Position numbers and translations under genes: made by a program. Shown one piece after another: positions 41,588 to 50,020 of a stretch of DNA of 59,882 nt. Numbering within the stretch: position 1 is the first letter of the stretch; each line of letters opens with the position of its first letter. The DNA is taken from positions 1 through 59,882 of the forward strand of contig JAETTM010000020.1 in assembly GCA_021769135.1 (NCBI GenBank). The letters are read 5' to 3'. This DNA is from Lachnospiraceae bacterium (lineage in GTDB: Bacteria; Bacillota; Clostridia; Lachnospirales; Lachnospiraceae). The notes beneath the pieces were generated by a model that saw nothing but the letters and a program-made list of their open reading frames with translations, was not told the DNA's origin and did no database searches.

Positions 41588-42745
41588 TTACTTCGCGCTC
41601 AATACCTGTTCGATATACCTGAACCCGCCAAAGCCGTTTTCATCCATAAAGGAATCCACATTTGCCTTTGCCGGTATGTTCAATACGTACGGATTGCCTT
41701 GGTATACATAGTTCACTATCACTTTTACATCCGGCCTGGACTTCATAGCTTCGAATACAGCTTTATTAAAGCTTGTCCAAATCTTTGTGTTAACAGCAAC
41801 TTCCCCGTTCTGTTCCGCATTCAGGATTGCATTTGCCGTTTCTTTCAAGAAAGCGGCATATGCGGAGTTCGATACGGTTTCATAACGGAAAACAGCACCG
41901 CATTTTACACATTCCACTGCTACTACTGCATCGCTGGTCGCCGTCGCCTGGCTTATCACATTGCTTTCACCTACATGGTTGCAAGCCGTTTTCCCGCTGT
42001 TGGTATCCGGGGTTGTATCGGGCTGATTGGGGTTCTGGTTATCATCAGGATTGCTGGGTTGCTGCGGATTATCCGGGTTATCAGGATTGCTCGGATTATC
42101 AGGGTTGTCAGGATTATTCGGATTATCAGGGTTATCGGGATTGTCCGGATTAGGGTTTTGCCCATTGCCAGACTGAATAGCCTCTAATTTCCCTTTCATT
42201 GTACTGGCAACATCTGTAGAACCGCTTGTTACATCCCGAAGTTTGCCGTCTGCATCAATTATAGCAACAACAGGGGTTGTATACATATTATTTGCATCTG
42301 CTAAGTTTGCAGCCTGAACATATCTCCACATTGCTGTCTGTACAAGTGAATGCATGCCAAACTGAATTCTACCATTTGCATTCGCACACCATTGCGACCG
42401 AAAGTCTTTCACATCATCCACAGACGCTGCTACCAGATTATTAAATGGCCCTTTTTGATCCATCGCAATCGCACATACATCAGCCAATTCTTCATCATGA
42501 ATCCAGTCACTATTTGCGATGTCACGCAGTACACTCTGGCAATGGCCACAGTCAACTTTAAAGAATACAACCACTTTCGTTTTTCCATTGGCATCAGTTG
42601 TCATTGTTCCGCCGTCATCTACATTAGCCCCATCGAAGGAATAACTGAAGTTCCCAGTACCTTCCGGCATCTCCTGTGCCATCACCGGCATCGCCTGCAC
42701 CATGAGCAACAATGCGGCTAAAATACCAAAAATTCTTTTTTTCAT
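41588..42745 (-). CDS. Secreted thioredoxin-like protein with NPDNP linker
   Basis: The 385-residue protein has a signal peptide (MKKRIFGILAALLLMVQAM, cleavage after VMA), an extracytoplasmic thioredoxin-like domain (about 25-190) with a CGHC redox motif in VVFFKVDCGHCQSVL and a cis-Pro candidate in MYTTPVVAI, then a Pro/Asn/Asp linker (about 197-250), and a C-terminal domain (about 255-385) with CNHVGE and CVKCGAVF, a possible metal or disulfide site. There is no sorting signal. It may serve as a disulfide reductase or oxidase in the envelope. The C-terminal domain is unrecognised. Confidence 0.75.
   Translation of the reverse strand: MKKRIFGILAALLLMVQAMPVMAQEMPEGTGNFSYSFDGANVDDGGTMTTDANGKTKVVVFFKVDCGHCQSVLRDIANSDWIHDEELADVCAIAMDQKGPFNNLVAASVDDVKDFRSQWCANANGRIQFGMHSLVQTAMWRYVQAANLADANNMYTTPVVAIIDADGKLRDVTSGSTDVASTMKGKLEAIQSGNGQNPNPDNPDNPDNPNNPDNPDNPSNPDNPDNPQQPSNPDDNQNPNQPDTTPDTNSGKTACNHVGESNVISQATATSDAVVAVECVKCGAVFRYETVSNSAYAAFLKETANAILNAEQNGEVAVNTKIWTSFNKAVFEAMKSRPDVKVIVNYVYQGNPYVLNIPAKANVDSFMDENGFGGFRYIEQVLSAK
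42012..42165. repeat. 9-bp tandem repeat coding the NPD linker
   Basis: The linker is coded by degenerate 9-bp units (for example GGATTATCA, GGGTTATCA on the plus strand) that give tandem Asn-Pro-Asp triplets. Unit length is a multiple of three, so slippage would change linker length without shifting frame. Confidence 0.8.
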
Positions 42746-43016
42746 ACCCTCTTTCCTTTCTTTTTTCAGCCAAATATGAAACCGACAACCTTATTGAATA
42801 TGTAGCAGAATATTCTTCCGGCCTATTGTTTCATAAATGCCCATCTATTCTGTTTTTACTACTACAGTGTAAGAAGAATATATCGTAAAGAAGCATACGC
42901 TGTCAAGCCATTTCTTGCTGTAAATTTTAGTCATATTTTAAAATCATCAATCTTTAGGACACCATTCCCCTTTTTGCAGAAAAAAACACAGCCGCTTGCC
43001 CCATCTCCCGCGGGAA

Positions 43017-43892
43017 TCAATACGTCAAAATCTCACACCCATCCTCCGTCACCGCCACTGTCACTTCCCATTGGGCGGACAGTTTCCCGTCATCGGTATA
43101 AGCGGTCCAGCCGTTTCCGTCATCGATGAATATTTCACATGTTCCCAGATTAACCATCGGTTCAATGGTGAATACCATTCCCGGAATCATCAGCATTTCC
43201 GTACCTTTCTTTGTTACATAGCTGACAAAAGGCTCTTCATGGAATTCCAGCCCGATTCCGTGGCCGCCGATATCCCTTACTACGCTGCAGCCGTTTGCCT
43301 GTGCATGGCTGTTCACTGCTTCTGCCATATCCCCCAGGAAATTCCAGGGCTTCACCTGTTCAATCCCTTTTTCCATGCACTCCTTGGCCACCCGCACTAT
43401 TTTTGCCGCCTCATCGGACACTTCCCCGATGCAGAACATGCGGGAAGAATCGGAAAAATAGCCTTTATAGGCGGTAGAAACATCCACATTTACAATATCG
43501 CCATTTTTCAGGACAACATCTGCCGAAGGGATGCCGTGGCACACCTGGTCATTAACGGAAGTACATACGCTCTTCGGATATCCGTCAAAATGGAGAGGGG
43601 CAGGAATGCCCCCAAGGCGCACCGTTTCCTCATATACCATCCTGTCAATTTCCTCCGTGGCCATGCCTTCCCTGATTTTTCCCGCCACATAATCCAATAC
43701 CGCAATATTGATTTTACTGCTTTCCCGGATTCCTTCTATCTGCTCCTTTGTCTTTAGCATATCCCTGTCCGGTATGATATGCCCTTCCATGGAATATCTA
43801 AGTACCTTATCGTCGAATGCCTCATGGCAGACTTTATATTTCCTGCCGCTGCCACACCAGCATCTATCGTTTCTTCCTAATTTTTTATACAT
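43017..43892 (-). CDS. map: Methionine aminopeptidase with SEC-C motif
   Basis: The 291-residue enzyme starts with a SEC-C zinc motif (NDRCWCGSGRKYKVCH, Cys11, Cys13, Cys22, His23), followed by a type I methionine aminopeptidase domain: YPKSVCTSVNDQVCHGIP, the metal ligands in VNVDVSTAYKGYFSDSSR, GGHGIGLEFHE and FTIEPMVN. It removes N-terminal Met from nascent proteins; the SEC-C motif probably helps ribosome association. ATG 43892 matches family starts; an in-frame ATG 12 bases upstream reads MVIG. It sits in its own unit. Confidence 0.93.
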   Translation of the reverse strand: MYKKLGRNDRCWCGSGRKYKVCHEAFDDKVLRYSMEGHIIPDRDMLKTKEQIEGIRESSKINIAVLDYVAGKIREGMATEEIDRMVYEETVRLGGIPAPLHFDGYPKSVCTSVNDQVCHGIPSADVVLKNGDIVNVDVSTAYKGYFSDSSRMFCIGEVSDEAAKIVRVAKECMEKGIEQVKPWNFLGDMAEAVNSHAQANGCSVVRDIGGHGIGLEFHEEPFVSYVTKKGTEMLMIPGMVFTIEPMVNLGTCEIFIDDGNGWTAYTDDGKLSAQWEVTVAVTEDGCEILTY

Positions 43893-43916
43893 ACCAATGA
43901 CCATGCCTTTCTTTCA

Positions 43917-43948
43917 GCCTGCAATACATGCCCGCATGTATTACAGGC
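43917..43948. other. 15-bp hairpin upstream of map
   Basis: GCCTGCAATACATGC (43917-43931) and GCATGTATTACAGGC (43934-43948) pair with one mismatch and a two-base loop, immediately upstream of the map ribosome site. It may be a 5' stem of map mRNA or part of the dispersed element that follows. Confidence 0.55.
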
Positions 43949-43954
43949 CTAAAA

Positions 43955-43993
43955 ACAAACGCTGCCACGCTTCGCGAGTCAGCTTATTGTAAT
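43955..43993 (+). repeat. Dispersed 39-bp repeat, copy 2
   Basis: This is the partner of 31033-31071 (31 of 39 identical, with most differences C/T or G/A changes). It lies between two hairpins, at 43917-43948 and 43998-44037, giving a compact structured element between rpe and map. Confidence 0.6.
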
Positions 43994-43997
43994 TTAT

Positions 43998-44037
43998 TAC
44001 AGCGTTGCATCAATTCCCAAACGAATGCAACGCTGTA
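43998..44037. terminator. Hairpin after rpe
   Basis: TACAGCGTTGCAT (43998-44010) and ATGCAACGCTGTA (44025-44037) form a perfect 13-bp stem just after the rpe stop at 44045. On the minus strand it is followed by ATAAATTAC, a weak terminator tract. On the plus strand it runs into TCAACCTTTATTTTTC. Confidence 0.6.
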
Positions 44038-44044
44038 TCAACCT

Positions 44045-44716
44045 TTATTTTTCAAAAGCCGCAAAAGCTTTCCGCATATTTTTTACATTTTCCCGGATAT
44101 CTCCTTTAAAAATCGCACTTCCTGCCACAATTACATTGGCGCCGGCTTCCAGCACCACATGTGCGTTATCTGCCGTTATTCCGCCGTCCACCTGGATATC
44201 CGCAGCCAGGCCCCGTTCCGTAAATATTCTCCTGGCTTCACGAATCCGCTCCGTTGATTCCGGAATATAAGCCTGCCCTCCGAAGCCCGGCTCTACCGTC
44301 ATCACTAGCAGCATATCCAGCTTGTCCGCATAAGGAACCATATCCGCAATCGGCGTGGCCGGCTTCACCGACAAACCGGCCCGCTTTCCCAAACTATGTA
44401 TCTTATCAATTACATTTCCCGGCTCTTTTGCCGCTTCCAGATGAAAAGTAATGCTGTCTGCCCCGGCCTTTGCAAATTCCTCAATATACCGCTCCGGCCT
44501 TTCAATCATAAGATGCACGTCGAACACTATATCCGTCGTTTTCCTGATAGAAGCGATTACCGGCATGCCAAAAGAAATCGAAGGCACAAAGCTGCCATCC
44601 ATCACATCAATGTGAAGATATTCTGCCCCGGCCGCTTCCACCTCTTTGATTTGCTTGCCAAGAATGGAAAAATCCGCTGCCAGGATGGAAGGTGACAAAA
44701 TTATATTATTTCTCAT
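44045..44716 (-). CDS. rpe: Ribulose-phosphate 3-epimerase
   Basis: The 223-residue TIM-barrel enzyme reads LSPSILAADFSILGKQIKEV, HIDVMDGSFVPSISFG, HLMIERPERYIEEFAKAGAD, VMTVEPGFGGQ and QVDGGITADNAHVV, a full set of Rpe motifs with metal-binding Asp and His residues. It converts ribulose 5-phosphate to xylulose 5-phosphate in the pentose phosphate pathway. It is next to the split transketolase genes (49-base gap), which use xylulose 5-phosphate. Confidence 0.95.
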   Translation of the reverse strand: MRNNIILSPSILAADFSILGKQIKEVEAAGAEYLHIDVMDGSFVPSISFGMPVIASIRKTTDIVFDVHLMIERPERYIEEFAKAGADSITFHLEAAKEPGNVIDKIHSLGKRAGLSVKPATPIADMVPYADKLDMLLVMTVEPGFGGQAYIPESTERIREARRIFTERGLAADIQVDGGITADNAHVVLEAGANVIVAGSAIFKGDIRENVKNMRKAFAAFEK

Positions 44717-44765
44717 TTCCGCGTTGTTTTTACCTCATTTCCGTATATTTTGTCAAGAGTATCTT

Positions 44766-45713
44766 TTATTTTCCCACAAACTCTTTCACGGTCTTATAAA
44801 TTCCGGCTCCGTCCAGCCCGTATTTTTCCACCAGGGCTGCCGCTGAACCGGATTCTCCGAACACATCCTGCATGCCGATTTTGCATACAGGAACCGGATA
44901 TGCTTTACACAGCGCATCGCATACGGCGCTTCCCAGCCCTCCGATTACGCTATGCTCTTCCGCAGTGACCACTTTCCCCGTTTTCTTCGCCGATGCCACC
45001 ACCAGCTCTTCATCCAGGGGTTTAATCGTACAGATATTAATCACTTCTGCACTGATGCCGTCCTGCGCCAGTTTTTCAGCCGCTTCCAGCGCATTCCCCA
45101 CACAGATTCCGGTAGCTACGATTGTCACATCCGTGCCTTCCCTGAGAATCTGCCCTTTGCCTATTTCAAATTTATAGTCCGGCCTGTCATTGATTACCGG
45201 GCAGGCCGCACGCCCAAAGCGCATATACACAGGCCCTTCATGTTCCACTGCAGCGCGCACTGCCGCTTTCGCTTCCACATCGTCCGCCGGGCACATAACC
45301 ACCATTCCCGGAATCGTCCTCATCAGGGCGATATCCTCATTGCACTGATGGGATGCGCCGTCTTCTCCTACTGTGATTCCCGCATGGGTTGCACCTATTT
45401 TTACATTCAGGCGGGGATACCCTACCGAGTTGCGCACCTGCTCGAAAGCGCGCCCTGCCGCAAACATAGCAAAAGAGCTGACAAAAGGAATCATCCCTGT
45501 AGATGCAAGCCCTGCCGCTATGCCGACCATATTGCATTCCGCGATACCACAGTCTATATGTCTTTCCGGATAAGCTTTTTTAAACACCCCGGTCTTTGTA
45601 GCCGCTGCCAAATCCGCATCCAATACCACCACATTAGGGTTTTCGGCGCCTATCTCTGCTAAAGCATTGCCGTAGCTCTCTCTCGTAGCTATTTTCTTCA
45701 CTTCAGAACTCAT
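44766..45713 (-). CDS. Transketolase, C-terminal subunit
   Basis: The 315-residue protein is the pyrimidine-binding and C-terminal part of transketolase, encoded separately as in many Firmicutes. Motifs include IAECNMVGIAAGLASTGMIP, where Glu activates TPP, and GVGEDGASHQCNEDIALMR-like text (seen here as TVGEDGASHQCNEDIALMR). It forms a heterodimer with the N-terminal subunit whose gene ends 4 bases inside its start. With Rpe it belongs to the non-oxidative pentose phosphate pathway. Confidence 0.93.
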   Translation of the reverse strand: MSSEVKKIATRESYGNALAEIGAENPNVVVLDADLAAATKTGVFKKAYPERHIDCGIAECNMVGIAAGLASTGMIPFVSSFAMFAAGRAFEQVRNSVGYPRLNVKIGATHAGITVGEDGASHQCNEDIALMRTIPGMVVMCPADDVEAKAAVRAAVEHEGPVYMRFGRAACPVINDRPDYKFEIGKGQILREGTDVTIVATGICVGNALEAAEKLAQDGISAEVINICTIKPLDEELVVASAKKTGKVVTAEEHSVIGGLGSAVCDALCKAYPVPVCKIGMQDVFGESGSAAALVEKYGLDGAGIYKTVKEFVGK

Positions 45714-46537
45714 AAACTTTCACCAATCCTTTCCAAATCTGCCATTGCCACCGCATATTGTTCGTCATTAGGCGCTGTTCCATGCCAGGAAGCCTGCCCT
45801 TCCATGAAGGATACCCCTTTCCCTTTCAGGCTGTGGGCAATAATCGCTGTCGGCATTCCTTTTGTTTCCCTGGCTTCCTTGAATGCCCTTCTCAAATCGT
45901 CAAAATCGTGGGCATCCACATTAATTACATGGAAATTGAAAGCTTCGAATTTTTTATCTATCGGATAGGGGGAGCATACATCGTCAATCTTTCCATCAAT
46001 CTGCAAGCCGTTATTATCCACAATTACTACCAGATTATCCAGCTTTCTATGGCCGGCAAACATGGATGCCTCCCATACCTGGCCCTCCTGAATCTCGCCG
46101 TCTCCCAACAGCGTATAAACACGGTAATCTTTATTCCGCAGCTTGGCGCTCAAGGCCATTCCCACCGCGGCAGAAATCCCCTGCCCAAGGGAGCCGCTGG
46201 ACATGTCCACGCCCGGTATATGCTTCATATCCGGGTGCCCCTGCAGATAGGAGCCCAGCTTACGCAAGGTTTTCAAATCCTCTACCGGGAAATATCCCCG
46301 CTGTGCCAGTACAGAATATAACCCCGGTGCCGTATGGCCTTTGGACAATACAAAACGATCCCTGTCCTCCATCTTAGGATTTGCCGGGTCTATATTCATC
46401 TCTTCAAAATAAAGATAAGTGAAAATATCCGCCGCGGACAATGAACCGCCCGGATGCCCCGCTTTTGCGCTGTGTACCGCTGTCACAATACCTTTGCGCA
46501 CTTCATTTGCTTTTTTTTGCAATTCGCGATTTTCCAT
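45710..46537 (-). CDS. Transketolase, N-terminal subunit
   Basis: From ATG 46537 (GAGG ahead; ATG 46549 rejected) the product is 275 residues. It is the TPP-diphosphate binding half of split transketolase: SAKAGHPGGSLSAADIFTYL, MSSGSLGQGISAAVGMAL, LLGDGEIQEGQVWEASMFAG and NNGLQIDGKIDDV, with the GDG...N metal-binding motif. Its stop overlaps the C-terminal subunit start by 4 bases. It transfers two-carbon units between sugar phosphates. Confidence 0.93.
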   Translation of the reverse strand: MENRELQKKANEVRKGIVTAVHSAKAGHPGGSLSAADIFTYLYFEEMNIDPANPKMEDRDRFVLSKGHTAPGLYSVLAQRGYFPVEDLKTLRKLGSYLQGHPDMKHIPGVDMSSGSLGQGISAAVGMALSAKLRNKDYRVYTLLGDGEIQEGQVWEASMFAGHRKLDNLVVIVDNNGLQIDGKIDDVCSPYPIDKKFEAFNFHVINVDAHDFDDLRRAFKEARETKGMPTAIIAHSLKGKGVSFMEGQASWHGTAPNDEQYAVAMADLERIGESL

Positions 46538-46681
46538 TTTTAACCTCATTTCTGCGCTGCATTTTTGCGCATGGCTTGTTGATTTATGTTTTCATCTTTG
46601 CCTTAAGACAAACCATATTATTATTTCTGTGGAATATTTTATCATATATTAAATATTTAGAAAAGACTATTTTAAAGTTCC

Positions 46682-46709
46682 TTGAATTTGCCCGCCAATA
46701 TGCTATAAT
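46682..46709 (+). promoter_or_regulatory. Promoter of the membrane protein gene
   Basis: TTGAAT (46682-46687), a 16-base spacer and a perfect TATAAT (46704-46709) lie about 57 bases before the start codon at 46766, on the plus strand. Confidence 0.75.
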
Positions 46710-46765
46710 CATATCATTATGGTTATGAGTTTACGCACAAAAGCAGCGCGGAAATGAGGATTTTT

Positions 46766-47953
46766 ATGAAATATACCGGTCATAGCAGCAGGCTTTCTTC
46801 CATCCCATATATGATAGGAACGCTTTTCATTTTTACCGTCACTTTTTCCATTGCGGCAGTTGTAGGAGGGGATTATATTTCCCACCGGGAATGGGCTGCC
46901 GAACTGAGTTGGCGGAATCTGCCCTATTTCATGCAAAACTATGCGGCCTACCCCCTATGGCATTTTATCACAAAGGCCATTTACCGCGTTTTCCGGTTCA
47001 ATTTATGCGATTCGGCCGCCATAGCCACTGCCTTATTCAACTGCTTCGCTTATTGGTCGCTCCTTTGGGTCTGGGATTATTTTGTAAAAAGGCCTTTATC
47101 CCCCTGGGGCAAAGCTTTTTGGGGCGCCTGCCTGATGATAGTAGGTCCTCTGTATCTTCCTGCGTTTAATCCCGATTATCTTTTAGGCCAGGGAAGCGGG
47201 AACGCATGGCATAACCCCACAAATATTGCGGTAAAAGGCTTTACCATCCTTTGTTTTGCCCTGATTGTCCAATTGCTGGATTCCCGGAAAAGCATTCGCG
47301 AAGAGCGCAAAACTTATATTTTGCTCAGCATCCTGCTTTTTTGCAGCGCATTGGCAAAGCCTTCCTTTTTACAAGGGATGATTCCCGGCCTTGGGCTTTA
47401 CTTCATTATCCGCCTCATCCGGAGCCGAAAGGATTTCCTGAAATATTGCTCGATTGCCGGAACCTTCATTCCGGCGGCGGGGCTGTTGCTGTTCCAGCTC
47501 ACATTTTCCTTTTTTACGGATACGGCCATCCACAGCAAGGGAGGCATAGGCATCGAATTTGGCCGCTGCCTTAAGCTTTTTACCCCCAACCTATTCATTT
47601 CCTTCCTTCTGGCCTTTGCATTCCCCCTTTTCGTATTGGCGCTTGATTTCAGGAATTTGATAAAAAAAACGGCCGTTCAGGCCGCAATATGCTATGAACT
47701 ATGCGCGTGGGCAGAAAGCGCTTTCCTTTATGAAGTCGGCGAAAGGGAGCGCCACGGCAACTGGATATGGGGCTCCTATCTTTCCATGTTTATTGTCTGG
47801 ATGCTCTTCGCCTTCGAATATTTCGACCTCATCTCCGATAATACATGCAGCAAGGCCAAACGGGCCATCGGCCTTTACGGAGGCGGCATCCTCTTCTTCC
47901 TACATATCGCCCTGGGCCTTATTTACTGCCTTAACCTTATGGGTATCTTTTAA
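46766..47953 (+). CDS. Polytopic membrane protein, possible GT-C-like
   Basis: From ATG 46766 (ATGAGG, the ORF's earlier ATG, contains the ribosome site) the product is 395 residues with about nine membrane segments. A loop early in the protein (VVGGDYISHREWAAELSWRN, YAAYPLWHF) and alternating long hydrophobic helices recall GT-C glycosyltransferases or related Lachnospiraceae membrane proteins, but I found no acidic catalytic motif I could trust. No family is assigned. It is a single-gene unit divergent from the transketolase genes. Confidence 0.55.
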   Translation: MKYTGHSSRLSSIPYMIGTLFIFTVTFSIAAVVGGDYISHREWAAELSWRNLPYFMQNYAAYPLWHFITKAIYRVFRFNLCDSAAIATALFNCFAYWSLLWVWDYFVKRPLSPWGKAFWGACLMIVGPLYLPAFNPDYLLGQGSGNAWHNPTNIAVKGFTILCFALIVQLLDSRKSIREERKTYILLSILLFCSALAKPSFLQGMIPGLGLYFIIRLIRSRKDFLKYCSIAGTFIPAAGLLLFQLTFSFFTDTAIHSKGGIGIEFGRCLKLFTPNLFISFLLAFAFPLFVLALDFRNLIKKTAVQAAICYELCAWAESAFLYEVGERERHGNWIWGSYLSMFIVWMLFAFEYFDLISDNTCSKAKRAIGLYGGGILFFLHIALGLIYCLNLMGIF

Positions 47954-48026
47954 ACATTTTCGCTGTTCCCCAATCGGATTCGAGCGCTAAGGGCCATCTG
48001 CGAGCTGGGTCTTTTGCACCCGAACC

Positions 48027-49178
48027 CTAGTCATAATATTCCGGATGCTGAAAGGTATCCGGCATAAATTCCTTCAAAAAATTCACAATAAAATACAGCG
48101 CCACGCCGGGGGCCACATCGTTTTCCCCAATCACTCTGATAGGAGGCAGTTTTTCCATGATGCCCATTCTTTCCAGCGTCAGCTCCATCAAGCGCTCCAA
48201 GTCGTCCTCCGTTAAATACTTGGCCATTTCCCCGCTTAACAGCACATCGGTATTCATCAGAACCTGGTAGTTGTAAATCGCCCGGGACAGGTATCCCATA
48301 TATTCTTCCCATCTCCTCCGGTGGGCTTCATCTCCCGCCCGCAGCTTTTTGAAAAATATGCCCAGTTCTTCTTCGAAGCCCTCCAAAAGGGCATTCACCG
48401 AACAATAGGACTCCACACACCCCTGCTTGCCGCAATAGCAGAATTTGCCCTCGGGCATCAGCGTCATATGGGCGATTAAGCCGCTGGACTGGGTTTTGCC
48501 TTTATGCAGCTGCCCGTTCAAAATAATCGCGCCCCCAAGGTTAGGGTTCAGCATAAGGAACAGGGCATCCTTAATCCCCGGATTTTTCCACAGCGCATAG
48601 GATGCCGCCAGTTCCGTATCATGCTTCAGGACAGGGTTGAAGGGAAACGGAAGGTATTTTCCGATATCCCTTGCCGAAAACCCGTCCGCATCCATCATCC
48701 GCCCGGAAACGATATATTTCCCGTCCTGGCTCACAAGGCCCTGTACGCAAATCCCCACTCCCAGCAACAGTTCGCCGGATATATGCAGTTCTTCAAAAAA
48801 CGCGATAATATAGTCCGCCACATGGGCACAATAACTCTCATCCTTACGGAATAGTATTTCCTGCTGCCTGGAGCTAATGATATCGCCATATAAATTCAAC
48901 GCCACCAAATACACCACTGTCTTGCGGATATCCACCCCTATAGCAATCCGTATGTCATCCCTGCACTTAATCGCAACCGATTTCCTCCCCCCTGTGGATT
49001 CGAAAAAACCGTCTTCCATAATCAAATCCAATTGCTTTAATTCGTTCACACATTGCGATACGGTAGGAATGCTTATATTCAGAACTTCGGCAATATCCGT
49101 TTTGGATATCCTCCGATTCTGGTAGACCAGTTGATATACCTGGCTCCGGTTTGCTTTTTTCATTTCGATTAAATTCAT
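48027..49178 (-). CDS. ROK-family transcription regulator
   Basis: The 383-residue protein has an N-terminal winged HTH (ISKTDIAEVLNISIPTVSQCV) and a ROK domain (about 85-380) with the zinc-binding signature CYCGKQGCVESYC and the LNPNLGGAIILNG stretch. Such NagC/XylR-like proteins regulate sugar operons. It lies 58 bases downstream of the amidohydrolase gene on the same strand and is probably the last gene of the transporter operon, so it may regulate it. The sugar kinase signature is degenerate, as expected for regulators rather than kinases. Confidence 0.88.
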   Translation of the reverse strand: MNLIEMKKANRSQVYQLVYQNRRISKTDIAEVLNISIPTVSQCVNELKQLDLIMEDGFFESTGGRKSVAIKCRDDIRIAIGVDIRKTVVYLVALNLYGDIISSRQQEILFRKDESYCAHVADYIIAFFEELHISGELLLGVGICVQGLVSQDGKYIVSGRMMDADGFSARDIGKYLPFPFNPVLKHDTELAASYALWKNPGIKDALFLMLNPNLGGAIILNGQLHKGKTQSSGLIAHMTLMPEGKFCYCGKQGCVESYCSVNALLEGFEEELGIFFKKLRAGDEAHRRRWEEYMGYLSRAIYNYQVLMNTDVLLSGEMAKYLTEDDLERLMELTLERMGIMEKLPPIRVIGENDVAPGVALYFIVNFLKEFMPDTFQHPEYYD

Positions 49179-49236
49179 TGGCCGCTATACTCCTTTCAAC
49201 AGCTGTTCCGTTATAGGCTGCTCTTCTGTCCTTATT

Positions 49237-49953
49237 TTACTGAATGCCCAATAAATTTGCAATATTTCCGCCAATCATCAAATCGAAGTCATGCTCGCAT
49301 TTCGCATAGCGTTTAATTTTGTTAAATTCCCATTCATAGTCGCAGAACGGGCCGTCCGTTCCCCAGATAACTTTGGTCGCCCCCAGCTTTTCGATAATCT
49401 TCGAGCTTTCCATTCCGGGCACCCTGGACGTTTCCAGATAAAGGTTGTCATTTTCCAGCGCCAGTTCAATGGCCAGCTCCCACTCCCAGAAAAAGCCGCA
49501 GTGTGCCATCAGCAAAGGCACTTTCGGGAATCTTCTCGCCATGCGGTCGAATTCCAGCGGGCAATTGTACAAATCCGCCGAACCATGTACGATGACTACG
49601 CCTTTATAGGCTTCCGTCACTTCGAAAAGGGGATTGACCAGCTTCTTGTCGCTGAGCCGAAAGCCGCACAGGGTAGGATGCAGCTTCACGCCCTTAAAGC
49701 CTTTCTGGTAGCATCGCTCCAGTTCATCCGCGGCCTCATGGGTGTTCCACGGGTTCACCGCCGCAAAGGGAATCAGCCGATCCGGATATTCTTCCACGTA
49801 TTGAGGGATTAAATCGTTGTTAAAATACCCTTCCGTAAACGGGAAAATAACCGTTTTGTCCACGCCGATGGTATCCATCCTTTCCACAACCTGCTGCCCG
49901 GTCCAAACCGCAGCCCCTTCGCCCACATGGGTATGTGCATCAATTTTATACAT
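49237..49953 (-). CDS. Amidohydrolase-family (Amidohydro_2) TIM-barrel protein
   Basis: The 238-residue protein starts KIDAHTHVGEGA (the HxH metal ligands) and has VKLHPTLCGFRL, VVIVHGSADL, LLMAHCGFFWEWEL and VIWGTDGPFCDYEW, with an acidic ligand in GTDG. This fits a small metal-dependent hydrolase or decarboxylase of the Amidohydro_2 group. It is 67 bases after the ABC permease gene and upstream of the ROK regulator. It may hydrolyse a lactone or similar product of the imported sugar or sugar acid. The substrate is unknown. Confidence 0.82.
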   Translation of the reverse strand: MYKIDAHTHVGEGAAVWTGQQVVERMDTIGVDKTVIFPFTEGYFNNDLIPQYVEEYPDRLIPFAAVNPWNTHEAADELERCYQKGFKGVKLHPTLCGFRLSDKKLVNPLFEVTEAYKGVVIVHGSADLYNCPLEFDRMARRFPKVPLLMAHCGFFWEWELAIELALENDNLYLETSRVPGMESSKIIEKLGATKVIWGTDGPFCDYEWEFNKIKRYAKCEHDFDLMIGGNIANLLGIQ

Positions 49954-50020
49954 AGTTTTCCTCCCTTTCCGCGCTTTGTCTGCGCATGTTTTTTTCTGTT
50001 TCCGTGTTACTTTTTCTATC

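Noticed and set aside
42012-42165. Regular short repeats considered as a CRISPR array
   Set aside because: The repeats are contiguous 9-bp units inside an open reading frame, with no unique spacers, and encode a Pro/Asn/Asp linker. The same applies to the 33-bp repeat at 20101-20193.
47960-48020. Possible tRNA-like sequence (GGTTCG, GCTCGAATCC) between the membrane protein and the ROK gene
   Set aside because: No acceptor stem, D arm or anticodon arm could be assembled in the right spacing.
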